A stretch of 64,000 nucleotides of DNA from Omphalotus guepiniiformis (taxonomy: Eukaryota; Basidiomycota; Agaricomycetes; Agaricales; Omphalotaceae), in contig JAQOOI010000017.1 in assembly GCA_028554645.1 (NCBI GenBank), positions 310,001 to 374,000 on the forward strand, read 5' to 3'. The notes under the pieces are model-generated. The model did not search any database. It had not been told where the DNA came from and saw only the letters and a program-made list of their open reading frames with translations. Shown here in pieces: positions 32,658-48,400 of the stretch. Position 1 is the stretch's first letter. Each line of letters begins with the position of its first letter. The position numbers and the translations under genes were made by a program.

Positions 32658-33442
32658 TGATGTATTCGGGTAGATCTGAGGTCGGAACGGACTTGAGACA
32701 GGAATGTCAGATTTAATTGTTAGGTAGATACCTATCAAGTTTGTAGGACCTTTTGAATAGGAGGTACATCAGATTTAATCTCATCTGGCTGAGCTCGATT
32801 GATTACACTTGGCAGTGAAAGTCCCTGCCCATCTCCTGGCCAATATTCAGAATCAGGTCATTCTCGCTTCCAAAAGTTTCGGTGCCAGAGAACCGAGTTT
32901 TAAACATCAAGCCTTTAGGGATCAGGACACCCAAAGCTGTTCGACCACGTCACAGACTGGCCTTCAAAGCTTCAAAGCTTCATTACTTGACAAGTTTTGA
33001 TCCTCGTCAAGGCGCTACAAGTTACAACCCTGAAAAAACACTGGGCGTACTTATCATTTGTAATGTCCTTACATATATGAAATGCCCGTACTTGGCGAGG
33101 TCACCGGTACCAATTCCTCCTCAATCTAGTCTTCGGCCCATTTAGACAAGAGCTTCTCAAACTTGTTATCAGTTGCACACTCTGGAAGAGTTAGTTTCAA
33201 GTATACTATCAAGAGCATGTACTGTCATACCTTCCTATGGCGAATATGGCGCCCGTAATGCAATGAGTGAATTTAGTCAACGAAGAGAAGGAGACTAAAA
33301 GCAGTGACTGCTCGGCACCCGCCCGGCCCGCCTTCTGACCTCACTCATCACGTGTAGAAAGTCTAGATTTTTAGTATTAGGTACCCCGCTTCTGTTTCCA
33401 GCCAGGGTCCCTGTTCTCCGCAGACAACGACGACAACGAAAA
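32658..33442. other. Intergenic; SNF1 5' region
   Basis: No gene seen. The last ~200 bp before 33443 should contain the SNF1 promoter and 5' UTR. Confidence 0.45.
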
Positions 33443-35763
<2,321 letters not shown>

Positions 35764-36261
35764 TACTAGCCCTCGTACTCCTTGCCTCCCTAGTATGGAT
35801 GCACGATGTTGTATGTTGTATGATAAGTCGAGCTTATTTCCTAGGAGTAGGATGGATTGATTTTTTTTGTGATTTAGAAAAGGAGATGTTTGTATTTGCG
35901 ATTAGTGTACTTTTCTGCTTTCACTCGCTTGGTGATTCATTTTCTTCCCCTGTTGTTGCATTGCTATGTTTGCTATCCTATCTCTTATAATATATGTGGG
36001 TACTTCACACAAATACTATCGTAATATTTTGCTTCTGGGATGTTCGGGCTATGTATATGGCTAGGGTAGACCAAGGTATTTATCTTGCGGCCAGGTAGGT
36101 GAGCGGCAGGTTGGCGGCAGGCACCGAGCGGAGCTTTGACAAGTTGTTCTAACTCTAACTTTGTTCTGTTCTTTCCCAGTCAACACAACACAGACACAAC
36201 ACATTCTTCAGTGAAGTCGAGATTTGTTTTTTCCCTCTGTTTTCGCCGAATTCGAACCTAA
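35764..36261. other. Intergenic; eL8 promoter region
   Basis: SNF1 3' flank, then a pyrimidine-rich region before the eL8 ATG (TTGTTTTTTCCCTCTG), as is usual for fungal ribosomal protein genes. No gene seen. Confidence 0.5.
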
Positions 36262-37591
36262 ATGGTGAGCGAGCCTCTTTGAGCCTCCCAGTGGTATGTA
36301 CCTCGGACCGCTAGCCTCTAATGGTGTACGCTTCCGATTGCATCAATATCGGTAAGATCGTCGCTTTCGTTTCCATGTTTCCATGTTTTTGTGGGCTGAT
36401 GATTGCTTCTAGGAATCGAGTTGGCAGGCTTGCTACGATAAACGATGCAATACTTGCTATTTTCTACTGGGTTGCATGAAAAGAAGAAAAGGACGCCGTT
36501 AGAAATCTACCAACGTCCTCTTTTTTCTTTCCACGCAACACTAGAGCTCCGAGGCGCAATATCATCTTGTTACATACAATGATCACTTGCTTAACCCCGT
36601 CTCAATGACCAGGCCAAGATCAAGTCTGGATCTGCCAAGAAGCCAGCTGCTGCTCCCTTTGGAAGCAAGCAAACGAAAACGAAGAAGAATCCTCTTTTCG
36701 AGGCTTCCCCGAAGAATTTTGCGATTGGTGCGTCCTCGATTAATTACGATGGCTGAATGTGCTCCTTAAGTACGCCCTTGGTATGTATAGGACAAGACAT
36801 TAGGCCCAAGACAGACCTTACTCGCTTCGTCAAGTGGCCTGAATATGTCCGCTTCCAGCGTCAAAAGGTCATTCTGAACCATCGGCTGAAGGTTCCCCCG
36901 GCCATTGCTCAGTTTTCTCATACTCTCGACAAGAACACTGCGACTCAGCTCTTCAAGCTCCTTAACAAGTACCGTCCTGAAAGTAAGGTGGAGAAGAAAG
37001 CTCGTTTGCAGGCCGCTGCGCAGGCTGCTACTGAGGGTAAAGGCAAAGATGACAGTTTCTTTTTCCGTTCAATATCTGTCATGGGGAAGAACAGGACTGA
37101 TCATTTCCATGTAGGACACTAAGAAACCGTTGTTCGCCAAGTACGGCCTGAACCACATCGTGGCGCTCGTTGAAGCGAAGAAGACATCCCTCGTTGTCAT
37201 AGCCCACGATGTTGACCCTATCGAGCTCGTTGTATATCTTCCGGCCTTGTGCCGAAAAATGGGCGTGCCGTATGTAATCGTCAAGGGGAAAGCACGTCTC
37301 GGCACTGTTGTTCACAAAAAGACGGCTGCTGTCGTTGCACTTCAGGATGTTAAGAGTGAGGATCAGAGGGAGCTGGCTACGCTTGTCAGTGCTGCTAAAG
37401 CAAACTTGTACGTTGTCTTTTTTCTTGTAATTGCTTGATGTTTATTCTCTCCCGTCAGCACGGACAAGTACGAGGAACACCGTCGCCAATGGGGCGGTGG
37501 CATTCGTGGCTCTAAATCCACTGCGATGCTGCGGAAGCGAGCGAAGGCAGCTGGCCAGACCATTACTGCTGCGAATGCTGCTAAGCTTTGA
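36262..37591 (+). CDS. RPL8: Large-subunit ribosomal protein eL8 (L7a/L8)
   Basis: Exon 1 is the ATG alone (36262-36264), followed by a 348-nt intron, a layout common in ribosomal protein genes. Exon 2 (36613-36727) encodes [20 protein letters not shown]... [14 protein letters not shown]. Exon 3 from 36791 encodes [20 protein letters not shown] and [20 protein letters not shown]. Exon 4 to 37407 encodes [49 protein letters not shown]; exon 5 (37459-37591) [17 protein letters not shown] to the stop. These are core L7Ae-family RNA-binding sequences. The junction between exons 3 and 4 (~37037-37114) is odd: the obvious GT sites do not keep the frame (see findings). Confidence 0.92.
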
Positions 37592-38640
37592 AAGTTGCGT
37601 TGAAACTACGTACGCAAAAATGTACAAAATTTCATATCCCCTTCCGTCAGTCTACTCCGCTATCGTGCTCGTGTTTTCGTTGCTTTCGCTGTTGTACTTC
37701 ATGATGTAACACTTCTTCCGTGTATGCTTTGTTTATCGTCTGTTGGATATTATGACAAGGAATTTTTCAGGAACTCGACAACCCCGGGTTTGAGGATGAA
37801 GCACTTCAAAAGGATTTAAACTTGTTTAAACTTCAAGGTAAACCTAGGCGAAACAACTAAGCGTACCTTCAGAGTCTTCCGCACATCCGTCAACAATACA
37901 TTATCATCGTGAGCAGGCAACAAGGGTACTTACTACGGGTTCGACATTCATATATAGCAGGTGTAGAATGACCGATATTCCCGTGTTGTAATGTATAGGT
38001 TGCGCTAGCGCTACATCTTTGGTGCATCTCACTCCGAATGCCCGATGCCCGAGCTCAAACAGAAAATCCTCACCCTTCACTCGGTCTGTCCTCGGACCTA
38101 GCTTCTAACTAGCGATTACTAATCATTTAGCTCTCCTCCGACAAGAAATTCTTCGAGTACTATGGCAGTACAACGTATCTGCTCGGGAACCTCAATGATT
38201 CCATAGGATTACATCTAGACCTATCAAATCTCATCAATTAACCTGTGACCTACCCTAAATGTATCTATCATGAATGATCGAGGAATTTTCAATGAACAAG
38301 AAAACAATGAAACTTTCACTTGGCCATCGTGCATCACTGCATGTAACTTGTGCAGTACCGCGGGAGAACACTGCATTCATGTCATTGAAGTATCGTATTC
38401 AGTAAGTATATTTCGGACTCTCGGTCCTTCAAAGGACATCTGACAGTATGTGACTCAGATTTACTCATCAACGAAGAAGTTCAACTTAAAACACCGTCAT
38501 ACCCAGTATTAGATGGGAGTCATTGATACTGCGCGCCACCGAAGGAAGATTCTGCGAGGCTCGGCGGTCACACACCCAGGACTTCTCAATAGATCTGCCA
38601 GAGTCGATGGAAAGGGTATTCATCTTCTTTGTATGTCTAC
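37592..38640. other. Intergenic, no gene seen
   Basis: 3' flank of eL8 followed by AT-rich sequence with no supported open frame on either strand. Confidence 0.45.
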
Positions 38641-38659
38641 AAAAGTGGTATTCGCTGTG

Positions 38660-39341
38660 AACCTTCTATGCACAAAGCTCCCCCAGTAAGTTCGACTTCT
38701 TTGTGCACCGACGGTGCTCCCACTAATGACAAGTGCACTCTGGTTCGAGGCTGTTATTGCTGCCACGAATGTCGTCCCCGCTACCGGCCCACCTGTTGAC
38801 ACTCCAATAGCCATTTTGGATGCTTGAGTGAAGGAGAAATTCGGAGGTATCTGTGATGTATGTCAAGATGACACGTTGATGGTAAGTACACATCACTGAA
38901 CCCGGAGAGTCGTGTAAAGAGAGAAGGAGAATAACACCTGCTCTCCTCACCTTCACCACGATGTCCGCAGATATTAGGACATATTCCCTGAGTGACCCAT
39001 AATCGTTGCTATCTAGTGCTGTCCACCGCAGGCAACTAATTGGACGAAATCATGATCTCAGAGAAGGTCCGTATCATGCGCATCAAATATACTTACACTC
39101 TGTCACCCCTACAGCACGATTGTACACCTTGTCCAACGTCGCACACAGCGCCAGCAACTGCCGTACCCATCACTGTTCTATAAGTTGAATTGGAGACTGA
39201 GGAGTCTTGTGAAGCGATCTTCACTTGCCACCCAATGGGGTCAAGGGACATTGATTCCACTTTGACTAGGATTTCTCCGACAGCAGGCGTCGATACGGAT
39301 CCCGATGAGGAGAGGAATTCGACGTGCTGGGCTCGGTGCAT
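38660..39341 (-). pseudogene. Zinc-type alcohol dehydrogenase / enoyl reductase-like remnant
   Basis: Starts at ATG 39341 with the MDR GroES-like opening: VGEILVKVESMSLDPIGWQV, then VMGTAVAGAVCDVGQGV and RGDRV before a GTAAGT donor. Downstream, in other frames, are YGSLREYVLISADIVVK, IPPNFSFTQASKMAIGVSTG (after a CACAG acceptor) and SALVISGSTVG, which match the substrate-lid and nucleotide-binding start of the same family (ToxD-like oxidoreductases). The piece before YGSLREYVL cannot be joined in frame with ordinary splice sites, and the Rossmann half after STVG is missing, so this is a truncated gene. Same strand as, and 418 bp downstream of, the NRPS-like gene, so it may once have belonged to that locus. 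Confidence 0.5.
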
Positions 39342-39758
39342 GTAATCGTGCGTCGGTAAGTATGAGGAAGTCGGAGGAGAGAGTAAACGCGCAAGGAGAA
39401 AAGATGATGGTTATTTGAGTCCGGTGGCCTAGGATTGTTAGATATATATATGTATGCATACAGGAGATCAATCTCAATGTCAATACGAATGTGCAATAAA
39501 CGCCTCAATTGACGGCCCGCCGAAGTTAGTGAACCCTCACTCTCAGGGTCAAGCGAACCGAACCTTGATCGGTCTGTCATCATAAGGCCGTGTGATGTTT
39601 CTGCGACGTCTGCTGCACTTCCTCCCAGGGGATAGATATCGTTGTGGATGTATATTATGGCAGTAAGGTAGGTACTGAAGCAGATAGCTGTTCACAGCAT
39701 TCAGTAAATCTTGTCACCTGGGATACCCTTCTAGGTGAAGAGTGCCAGGGTTTTATAT

Positions 39759-42700
39759 TTATGTCGTGTTACGGCCGTCGTCGCGACGACTTGCGGGCCA
39801 TCCAACATAAACGGCATCCGCTTCACCAATCTCGCCAGAAGTCAGTAGAGTATGTTCGCATAACATACTTCCATCTTCCATCGAGGCCCCAGAAAGCAGT
39901 CGTGAACCCGTGCGCATGGCGCATCTGTAAAACATGAGGTTATGGAGAGGTCCTAGCATTGCCACATAGTGAGTGACCCACCCATTACCAATGTCCAGTT
40001 CGTTCAGCGCAAAATTCCCCCTTGAATTGATGTGGGCGACTACTGAACAATCATCGATAGAGACATCGTTTCCCAGCTAGAGCCTAAGTTAGGAAATCAT
40101 GTAATATACCTGTAGACAAGGAAATACTAACTTTCACGAGGTCTGGCTCAGTCATCAAACCTACCCTTCCGCCGGGAAAGAGAGCACAGTCATTTCCCAC
40201 TTCTGCTCCAAGTGCGCGGTAGAACCACACAACGAAGACGGTGCCAGTTAGCGGGGTCAATATCCCACCCCTCCCATACCCTTGATTGATGATACTGGAC
40301 AAAACGAGATGTAGCTGCCACCTCTGGCAGTAGCCACTCTTATCCCACTCGTACTGGCCTACTTTCCGCCGCCCTATAATCAACCATTTGGTCGCTACCA
40401 CCCACATAATCGCGGTAATCGCCTGGAAGTTAAGCAAGATGACGAAACATACAGCGACGAATCCGTATAAAGTCCCAAATTGATACCAAGCATTTCCAAA
40501 CATATGAAGGTGCAAGTATACTTGGCGAAGGATCTGGGCTGTAGCAATGGGTCCCACAGACCAGTACACCGCCGATAGAACCGCGGTAGACACATTGACT
40601 AGCAGGATTAGCCAATAGGGGTACACAAAGTACGATGCTTCGCCGTTGTAGAATGCTCTTCCAAAGGGTGTCGTGGTGTCGCTGTTTTTTTCTGCATCTG
40701 GCGAACCCTTGTTTAGGCAAACGGCCTCCCCCCGAACTAGGAAGGAAATAAATATCTTGTGAGGCAGATAAATAGTACACCAGCTCACCGTTTCCTATCC
40801 ATGTAGACCCATCTTTATAATGCCCTTCTCTCCTTCCTAACGCGCCGGAACCCATGATGGCCCGTCGTCCGACTCGGGTGCCCGGTAATAAAACTACCCT
40901 ATCGGCGATCATTGCTTATAGTCTCTTTAGTTGTGGATCTCTGGGATGAAACATCATTAGTACTCACCACCCTTCCCAACGGAGATCCCTTTAGTTCCAT
41001 AGCCATCCGTTGTGAAGAACTCAGAGCGAGACCCAAATACAACCTGTAAACAGAACAACCACAGTGTGTCAGAACGACTGTCTCGGCCCCAAGATTAGCA
41101 CATACGTCGTCTCCAATTTCCAGAAGTTCTGGATCCAAGCAATAGATGCCGGAGCCTGGCCAGTAAACTCGATGACCAATTTTTGCCCCCATCGCGCGGT
41201 ACACCACAGAAAGGGTCAACATCGTGGTTGCGGTCTGAAATCGGGAGGATATAACTCACAGAAACGATCTCATAATGTGTTCCTATGATACTGAAAGCAT
41301 TCTTCAACTTTCCCTGAGATAGAAGAATAGAATTTATGTATCTCCGAAGCAACGAGAGCTGAGAAGCATCTTCTGACAAACACTCTTGGTTCAAACCTAG
41401 TACTCGCTTGATGGTTATTCCGAGAACCAACTGAAGCAGTGGAGTAACGATTCGTCGTATGATTCGCGAGACAACATGGAAAGCTACACGCTTTGGAGCT
41501 GCAAACCAGAAGATGACAGAGACGAGTGTACTCGGTAGATTCTCTTGTATGACCACCGTTTCTGCAAACATGGCATACAACGCAGCTAACCAAGGAATAA
41601 CTTGAAGAATTCATGAGCTGAAATTCGGGAACAGATAAAAAAAGAAACCTACGTGATACCACAGTTACAACCAGGACGATAGGCCACGCAACTAATACCT
41701 GTAAAATCCAGTGCGGGTGCACAATACGGGTACGGCTGTAGCCTGCATAATCTTGGGGAGAGGGCTCTTCATGGGAAGACGAGTGAGGGCCGTACACAGA
41801 ATTGTCTGGAATCGTCGCACCCGGCGATAGCTGGGTGTATGTGTTGATCGTGGCATTGCTGCCAATGTTGATAGGAGCCAGGCGAAACATACCATCCCTC
41901 TCTACACAAAAGCCGCGGACCAAAGCAACATCTAGGTGGCATCCATCCCCGAGACTGATCAGGTCCAGCTCACCGAGGCGTGCCTTAGGGTCAATACGGA
42001 CGTTCGATCCGATTCTTGCGCCAAGTAGGCGATAGTATAGTATCTCCAACGATGGGTGGAGGGAGAATACACCACGCCCTGCATGTCTGGCATAAATCTG
42101 TGAATACATGCTGCGGACAGTGCGGTGTAGGCGTTGAATTATGAATCACGTACATCAAGCTCTGGTTCACAATCCACCACCGGAGATAGTACACGGACCA
42201 CCTGATGGAATGATCAAGACCGTCAACAATGGACAATTCTATCATGAGAATAATACAGCGACTGACATGCGGTAAGTCCCAGGTTGATATCGTCCAATAA
42301 CTATCCACTTGAAAAGAATGGCCGCAATTGGAGCCACTGTCTGCGTTCCAATCCGCGCCACGAGAATTGCACATACTAGACAGCCAATACGCTTCCAGAA
42401 GGACGCGTCGATCATTGGAGCGAGATATGACAGCACCAGTAGGAAAAGGGACCCTATAGCCAGGAAATTTGTGTAAGCTTTACCAAAGCAAGATAGCACG
42501 TAAAAACATACAAGACAGAGCAGCTTTCAGAGGATGGAAAAATACGAAAGGCAGCGACTGAACCAGAATAATCAGCGGATGTGTTTGCCCTCGGCCGTTC
42601 CCAGCACACTTGGGAATCTTCCGAGCCTCAGCATCAGATATCAACGTAACATCAGAGGAGTTCGCGCTCAAAGATGGGTACTGCATCTTTTCAAGAACCT

Positions 42701-45456
42701 CTTCTTGGCTCTCGACAATCGAGGCGATACCACGAACCGTGCTGTTCGTAAAAACTGTGGCAACCGGCACACTAACACCTGTCTTTTTTCGGATGTGGTA
42801 AGATAGCTTCCCAAGCAGAAGAGAGTTGCCACCCAAAAGGAAAAAGTCCGATTCCGGAGCTATCGTATTCTTGTCGATGCTCAAAAGTTCGGACACGATG
42901 TCACGAATGGCCATCAGGCATGGGGTCATGTCCTCCGCCGCATTAGCGACAACTTGTCGCGTCAGAGCCGCGAAGTCGTAACCGCTGCTATTGGCTTCTC
43001 TTGGTAACGGCCCAGTAACAAAGTGTAGATCTGGGACACTGTACCCTGGAACCGAGCGAGCGACTACGGCTCGCAAATGCGAAGGTTGCACATTCGACCC
43101 AAGCTTCAAGACCGCAAAAGCTTCCACAGACCCGTCCTTGCGGAGGCGTACAGCGGCCTCATCTAAGGAGCCGGTAGCAAGAAGGTGATGTTCGACTTCA
43201 GTAGGGTCTATTTCAACACCTGTGCAGGGTATACTGTCTGTGAGAGACGCTTGGCTCGAAGGAACTTCTGCCTCAAAATGTCGCGAGACTATGGGAGTAG
43301 AGTCCGTGAGACAGCCTATGCCGAGACGTTGAGCAAGCTTGATGCGCAGTGGTTTACCAGCACTACGAAACGAGACCAATTAGTGTTCAGCTTCCATTGA
43401 TATGAATAAAAGTACCTATTCTTCGGAAGATCATCCATGTACACCAGTGCAAACGGCCATTTAGAGGGGTGCAGATGGCCCCTTAGCATATCAAGCAGCT
43501 GTGTCAGGCCAACTCGCTGTTGACCAGGAACGGGAACGAGAACAAGTCCGATAGTCTCCTGCAGAATATCATGTTCAATCGAAAACGCAAGCGAGGCCTA
43601 CGCAAACATCAGCAACACGTCATTAAGGACACAATTAGCATACACACCTTCACGAAGTCCTTCGCAGCAATGATTACAGCTTCTTCGACCTCAAAAGGCG
43701 ACACGACCTCACCACCTTTATTGATGATTTCTTTTGACCTGCCAGTAATGAACAGATACCCATCCTCATCCATATATCCCATATCCCCCGAATCGAACCA
43801 CCCCTCGCTTGAGAATGAAGACGTGTCGAGCGGAACATCTGGATCGGTAGAAGTTTCATATCCAGCGAACATCGGGAGCCCTCTTACGGACACAGCGCCG
43901 ACCGACCCTCGAGGCAATTCCCGCTCCAAATCCGATGGGTCGCGAATAGAGAGGTAAGGCCCACAGGCGATGCCTGAGCACCCTGGCCGATCAAGCTGGT
44001 ACGTCGTCGGTGGAGAGGCAATAGGCATACACTCTGACCATTCAAACAGGAAGGGCGTCCGTTCAATTAGCACAACCCAACCCGAAACTTCAGCGAGAAA
44101 CATACTCTGTCATTCCATACGAAGGCAACACCACAGCACCCTCAAACCGATCTTTCAATTCTCTAGCTAGAGAAGGTAACAGACCGCCGGCAGCATTGCA
44201 TATCATTCGAACGCGAAGATCGCGTGATGGGACGACGTCGCTTGGCTGAGAACCTAAAATCGCATGATGAATGGTCGGAGCCGCGTAGTACCTGTCAAAA
44301 GAACCCAGCAATCCGTCAGTTGTCCGTGATGAACACGAACAAACGAACTGACCAGGTAGCTTTGAGCTGAGACGCGATCGTCCAGAACGCCATCGGGTCG
44401 AAACCTGAGCACATGATAGCGCTGCCTCCAGACATGATAGGCGCTAAAAGGTTCCGAACAATGCCACCGACATGAAACAGAGGCATCATATTCACTACAG
44501 ACAACCAAAAGTAGGTCAATGATTGAACGAAAATACGTCCCCTCTCTGAGAATAAAGGGGGAGAAAATAAATGCGGACTCACTATTGACATCGTCCGCTC
44601 TCAAATCCCAAGACTGAACAACACAGCAGCTTCCAATGATCAACGAACGCAAAGTATACGGGACGACCTTCTTCTTCCCACTCGTCCCAGACGTATGTAG
44701 CACAAGTGCATAGTGATCAAGTCCATTCATCTCCTCTCTCTCCCTACTATCGATCTCTCTTCCGCCATCCAAATTCCTCTCCTCACCCATAGTGCACAGA
44801 TCAAACAGCCCCACTTCCTCTCCGCTCTCCTTATCAGTAACGTAGAACACCTCTACCCCCACTTCTTCCCTCAAAGCCTTCAATCCCAACCTCTGCTCCT
44901 CCTCCCTGAGCGTTACCACCGCCCTCGCCCCAAGCCTCTTTACATCCTCCCTAACTTCCGCTGCCGTACAGCTCGCATTCACAGGTGCACACGTATAGTA
45001 CGTCGCGATCGCCAGAAGTGCAAGCGCGTTCACGGGTCCAGTGGGGAGCACAAGCACGACACGGTCGTTCTGCTTCAAAGGGCGTCCGCGGGAGGAGCCA
45101 TGGGTCACTGGCAGGCGGAATTGCGAGATGAATTCGTGTATGGTTTTATGTAGCAATGGTTTGGTTGCATCAGATGGAGAGGGGGAATAGATTGCGGGCG
45201 TTGAGGTGGTGGGTATACAGTCGAGCAGCGTATGGATTCTATTCGAGCTGGAGAGGCGTTCAGCTAGGATATCCCCGAGGGACATCTCTACACGCTTCTC
45301 GTCGTCGTCATTTCTTCGTGCGGAGGAGGGTAGGTATGGGCTTGGGTATATCGAGGAAGAATGACGAGTTGATTGCAGGTAATCAAACCCGGAGCGTAGG
45401 AAGTGAAGTGGGATGTCCATTCCAGTTGATCTATTGTCTATTTTGTCTATTATCAT
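39759..45456 (-). CDS. NRPS-like synthetase: A-T-membrane-LbH, poly-lysine synthetase type
   Basis: Read from ATG 45456 (a second in-frame ATG is at 45420) to a stop at 39759, with many short introns. Adenylation domain: LVLHTSGTSGKKKVVPY (ATP loop), MMPLFHVGGIVRNLL, LPSYGMTE, GWFDSGDMGYMDEDGYLFIT with GRSKEIINKGGE, and KNSAGKPLRIKLA with the A10 lysine. A further ~70-residue stretch resembles a second adenylate-domain lid (VEIDPTEVEHHLLATG ... LPRE). Carrier domain: DFFLLGGNSLLLGKLS with the phosphopantetheine Ser. Then hydrophobic helices alternate with three hexapeptide (left-handed beta-helix) blocks: GARIGSNVRIDPKARLGELD, GAKIGHRVYWPGSG with IGDDVCANLG, and GAEVGNDCALFPGGRVG. The C-terminus reads LLSGASMEDGSMLCEHTLL and GWPASRR. 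This layout is that of epsilon-poly-L-lysine synthetase (Pls). The product and amino acid used cannot be read from here. Confidence 0.85.
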
Positions 45457-48400
45457 CTTGTTCTTGACGCGAAACGAGTGTGTTGTGGTACGCCGTGATT
45501 TCGCAGAGGAAGGGAATATCGGATTGCCAGTTAGTTGATAAAAAACGAAAGACTTATAAGCATATATCCCGACCCCGCCCGGTGTTCCGGATAATCAACT
45601 ATATATCAAGGTATCGCAACTCTTTGCGAGCGTCCACCCCTCTGAGTCCCGTCCGCGGCGCTGTGGAGTCTGAGGAAGGTTTGCACTTCTCTTCTCCAGC
45701 TCCACAACTGAGTTAAATACCGTCTCTTCCTGGGACTTCACTACCGCTTGGTTGAGCTCGCCACAAGTTCAATAGACGGTCAGGGTTCATCCTATATCCC
45801 TCCCAAAAGCTGTCTTGTTATGGAATGATAACCAATGTCGGCTGAAAAACAATCAAATAAGCGAATAGGCTCCACAACGGAGACGGAGGGGTCGTACCGT
45901 GGGTGGAGTTAGATCGCCAATAATTCCGTACATCCTCGTAAATCACCGCCTTGCTTCGGTAACGAAGCAATAGTATTCGCCAGAGCAAAGTATATCGCGT
46001 ATTAAGTCTCCGTGCCAAGCATGACGCATAGAGATTCAGAGGAAGCGGTTGACTGAAAGTGCCAGGAAAGAAGCACAAACGCTTCTCGTCGTGCATGCTT
46101 TATCCCGTCAGAATCAGGATTCTTTTCTTGGATGCGGGTACAGAGTGCTGTCTTGGTATGAAAGATGACATAATCTTGCTGCAAACTACCTTCTATTATC
46201 TGGTTCAAGAGAAAATGAGGTTGATAACGACAACAGATCACCTCCAACGCCAAGACTCACCAGTTCAGTCGCTAGAAGCAACAAACTTCAGCCTTTCGCA
46301 GCCTTTTCCCCTCACAATTTCGTCAAGAACTGCTTGAGATACGTGACCCTCCCGCATACACCACGACCGACCGTGACGCGCCATATAGACCCGAGTGTAT
46401 CGCTAGACCTATCCGATGTACTGTATCGCGTCCTCCTTTTCATTTGTCGCACTAATACGCGACGGCACCGAGAATTGTCGATTACTTGAGCAGGAGCTAG
46501 GACTGAGTATATGCCACCCTACCCAATACTCGACTAATAGGGGTCCATTGAGCAATCGACCCGGCGGAGTGACAGATGTAGAATGACAGAAAAAACTTTG
46601 GTAACATTGGTTGGATTGATGACATTCGCGATGATTCGATGCTTCGTTGGAGGGGATGAGGTGGAGATTTTGAGCGAACCTAGGTGGAGTAAGAACACGA
46701 ATGCGAACGAGAACACCGAGAAGAGAGGGGGAAGGGGGAAGACAAGCAACGAGGACCCATCGATATGGAAGTGCATTAGCTTATATCGCCTTCCCTGTCA
46801 AAGAAAGAAATCCCAAGCCTTTGTTTCGCGTTAATCATATTGTTCCTCAGCAGCACGAGCGCAGACCACGATCAACATTGGCTTGGACTTTCTTCTCCTA
46901 AACCGATCCTGACCCCGCCGACATCGACGGAGGTCAGGAAAAGGACACTGTAGTGGAGTGAGTGGAGTAGAACGTAGGCGTTCTAGTAGAAACTCGAGTG
47001 GAGCATGCCGTTTGCCAGAGGGAGCGAGAACGATACATATGTACGTTTTGCTGTAAACGTGCGTGGATGAAATACTAGTAGATGCTGGATGCCAAGACAC
47101 AATGGCTACCAGAAGGCAATGGTTCTTGTTCTTGGCCGAATCTCTTTCGATCCGTTTCGATTTGTGTTGTCAAAGCGTTTAGTGTTGCTTCCGCTAACGA
47201 TATCGATCATACCGCGTACGCGTAAATGTCGTTTCATAAACATACGGTATGTGGTCAGGGCTACATTACTCGGCGAGCGAGTGAACGGTGACAGCCTGAC
47301 TTTGAAGTGAAAGAGTAGAGATAGTCGTGCGTTTATATGCGTCGGATCGACCGCGAATAAGACCTTGAAACCGGCACTATTATCCTGGCGACTAGAAAAA
47401 CAGATGACAATGAGGGAACACAAACACACTAGACGAAACCCAGAACATACCTATTTATATACGTTCTTCAACGATGCTCAAACACTCCAGCCCGAGCTCG
47501 ACAGTGAATCCCGATGCTCGCACCATTCCCGAAGTCGATTGTCTAGGCAGGTACCAACGTAGCTCCTGCTACAATGGCCTGGTCTGATATATATACGTAT
47601 AGAAGCGTCGTCGACCTTCGCTGGTAGTGGGGTGGTATAGGGAGGGGTATACGTGCGGCACGCATGGGAGGAATTCAACGGAACACGAAGAATCTTGACA
47701 GGTGCGTTGATGTTTGCATTTTCTTCAACGCACACCCGCTGTCCTCCAGCCGCTTTGCACCCTGGGCCTGAGAAGCCCATACCCATCCCAGAGTCCGAGT
47801 TCTAGTCCGAGTCAATTGTCTAGCCAGCTACCAACGTAGCCGCACCGACCCCAAAGTCACCGGATTGACTGGACCATGGTTTGGTCTGGCCTAGCCCATA
47901 TCCGCATACACTGAAAGCGCCATAGTCTCCTTCCTTTGGACAGTGGGGTAGGACAAGGTAGGATAGGGTGGCATAGCGACGTGGTATAAGTGTGGCATGC
48001 ATCGAAAGTGGCGAAAGCGACCTCGGAAGTTGCAATAAAAGAACCTGTTCGAATCCTGCTAATAACTTCTCAGTCGAGGATTTACACGAGACGCGAAAAA
48101 AAAAGTTAGACATACGACATTTCTGCCACCCCAGGCCCACCCAACACGCGTATAATCCATCCACCAATCCAGTCCAGGTGCTCGGGTGGTGTACCGTGAC
48201 ATGGCGTAGATCTTAACCTATCTTGGCGCTCCTTTCCCTTCATTCGCCCGTGCTAATAGTTTGAACTGATAACCTGGTGCTCTGAAGGGGCGAAGAAGGC
48301 TTGAAGCATTGGAGATCTTGAAGGTTATACGCGTGAAACCCGGTTTAGCCTGTAAACTGAAGCATTGCCGCAACAGAGCGGGACAATCAACAACCTGGCT

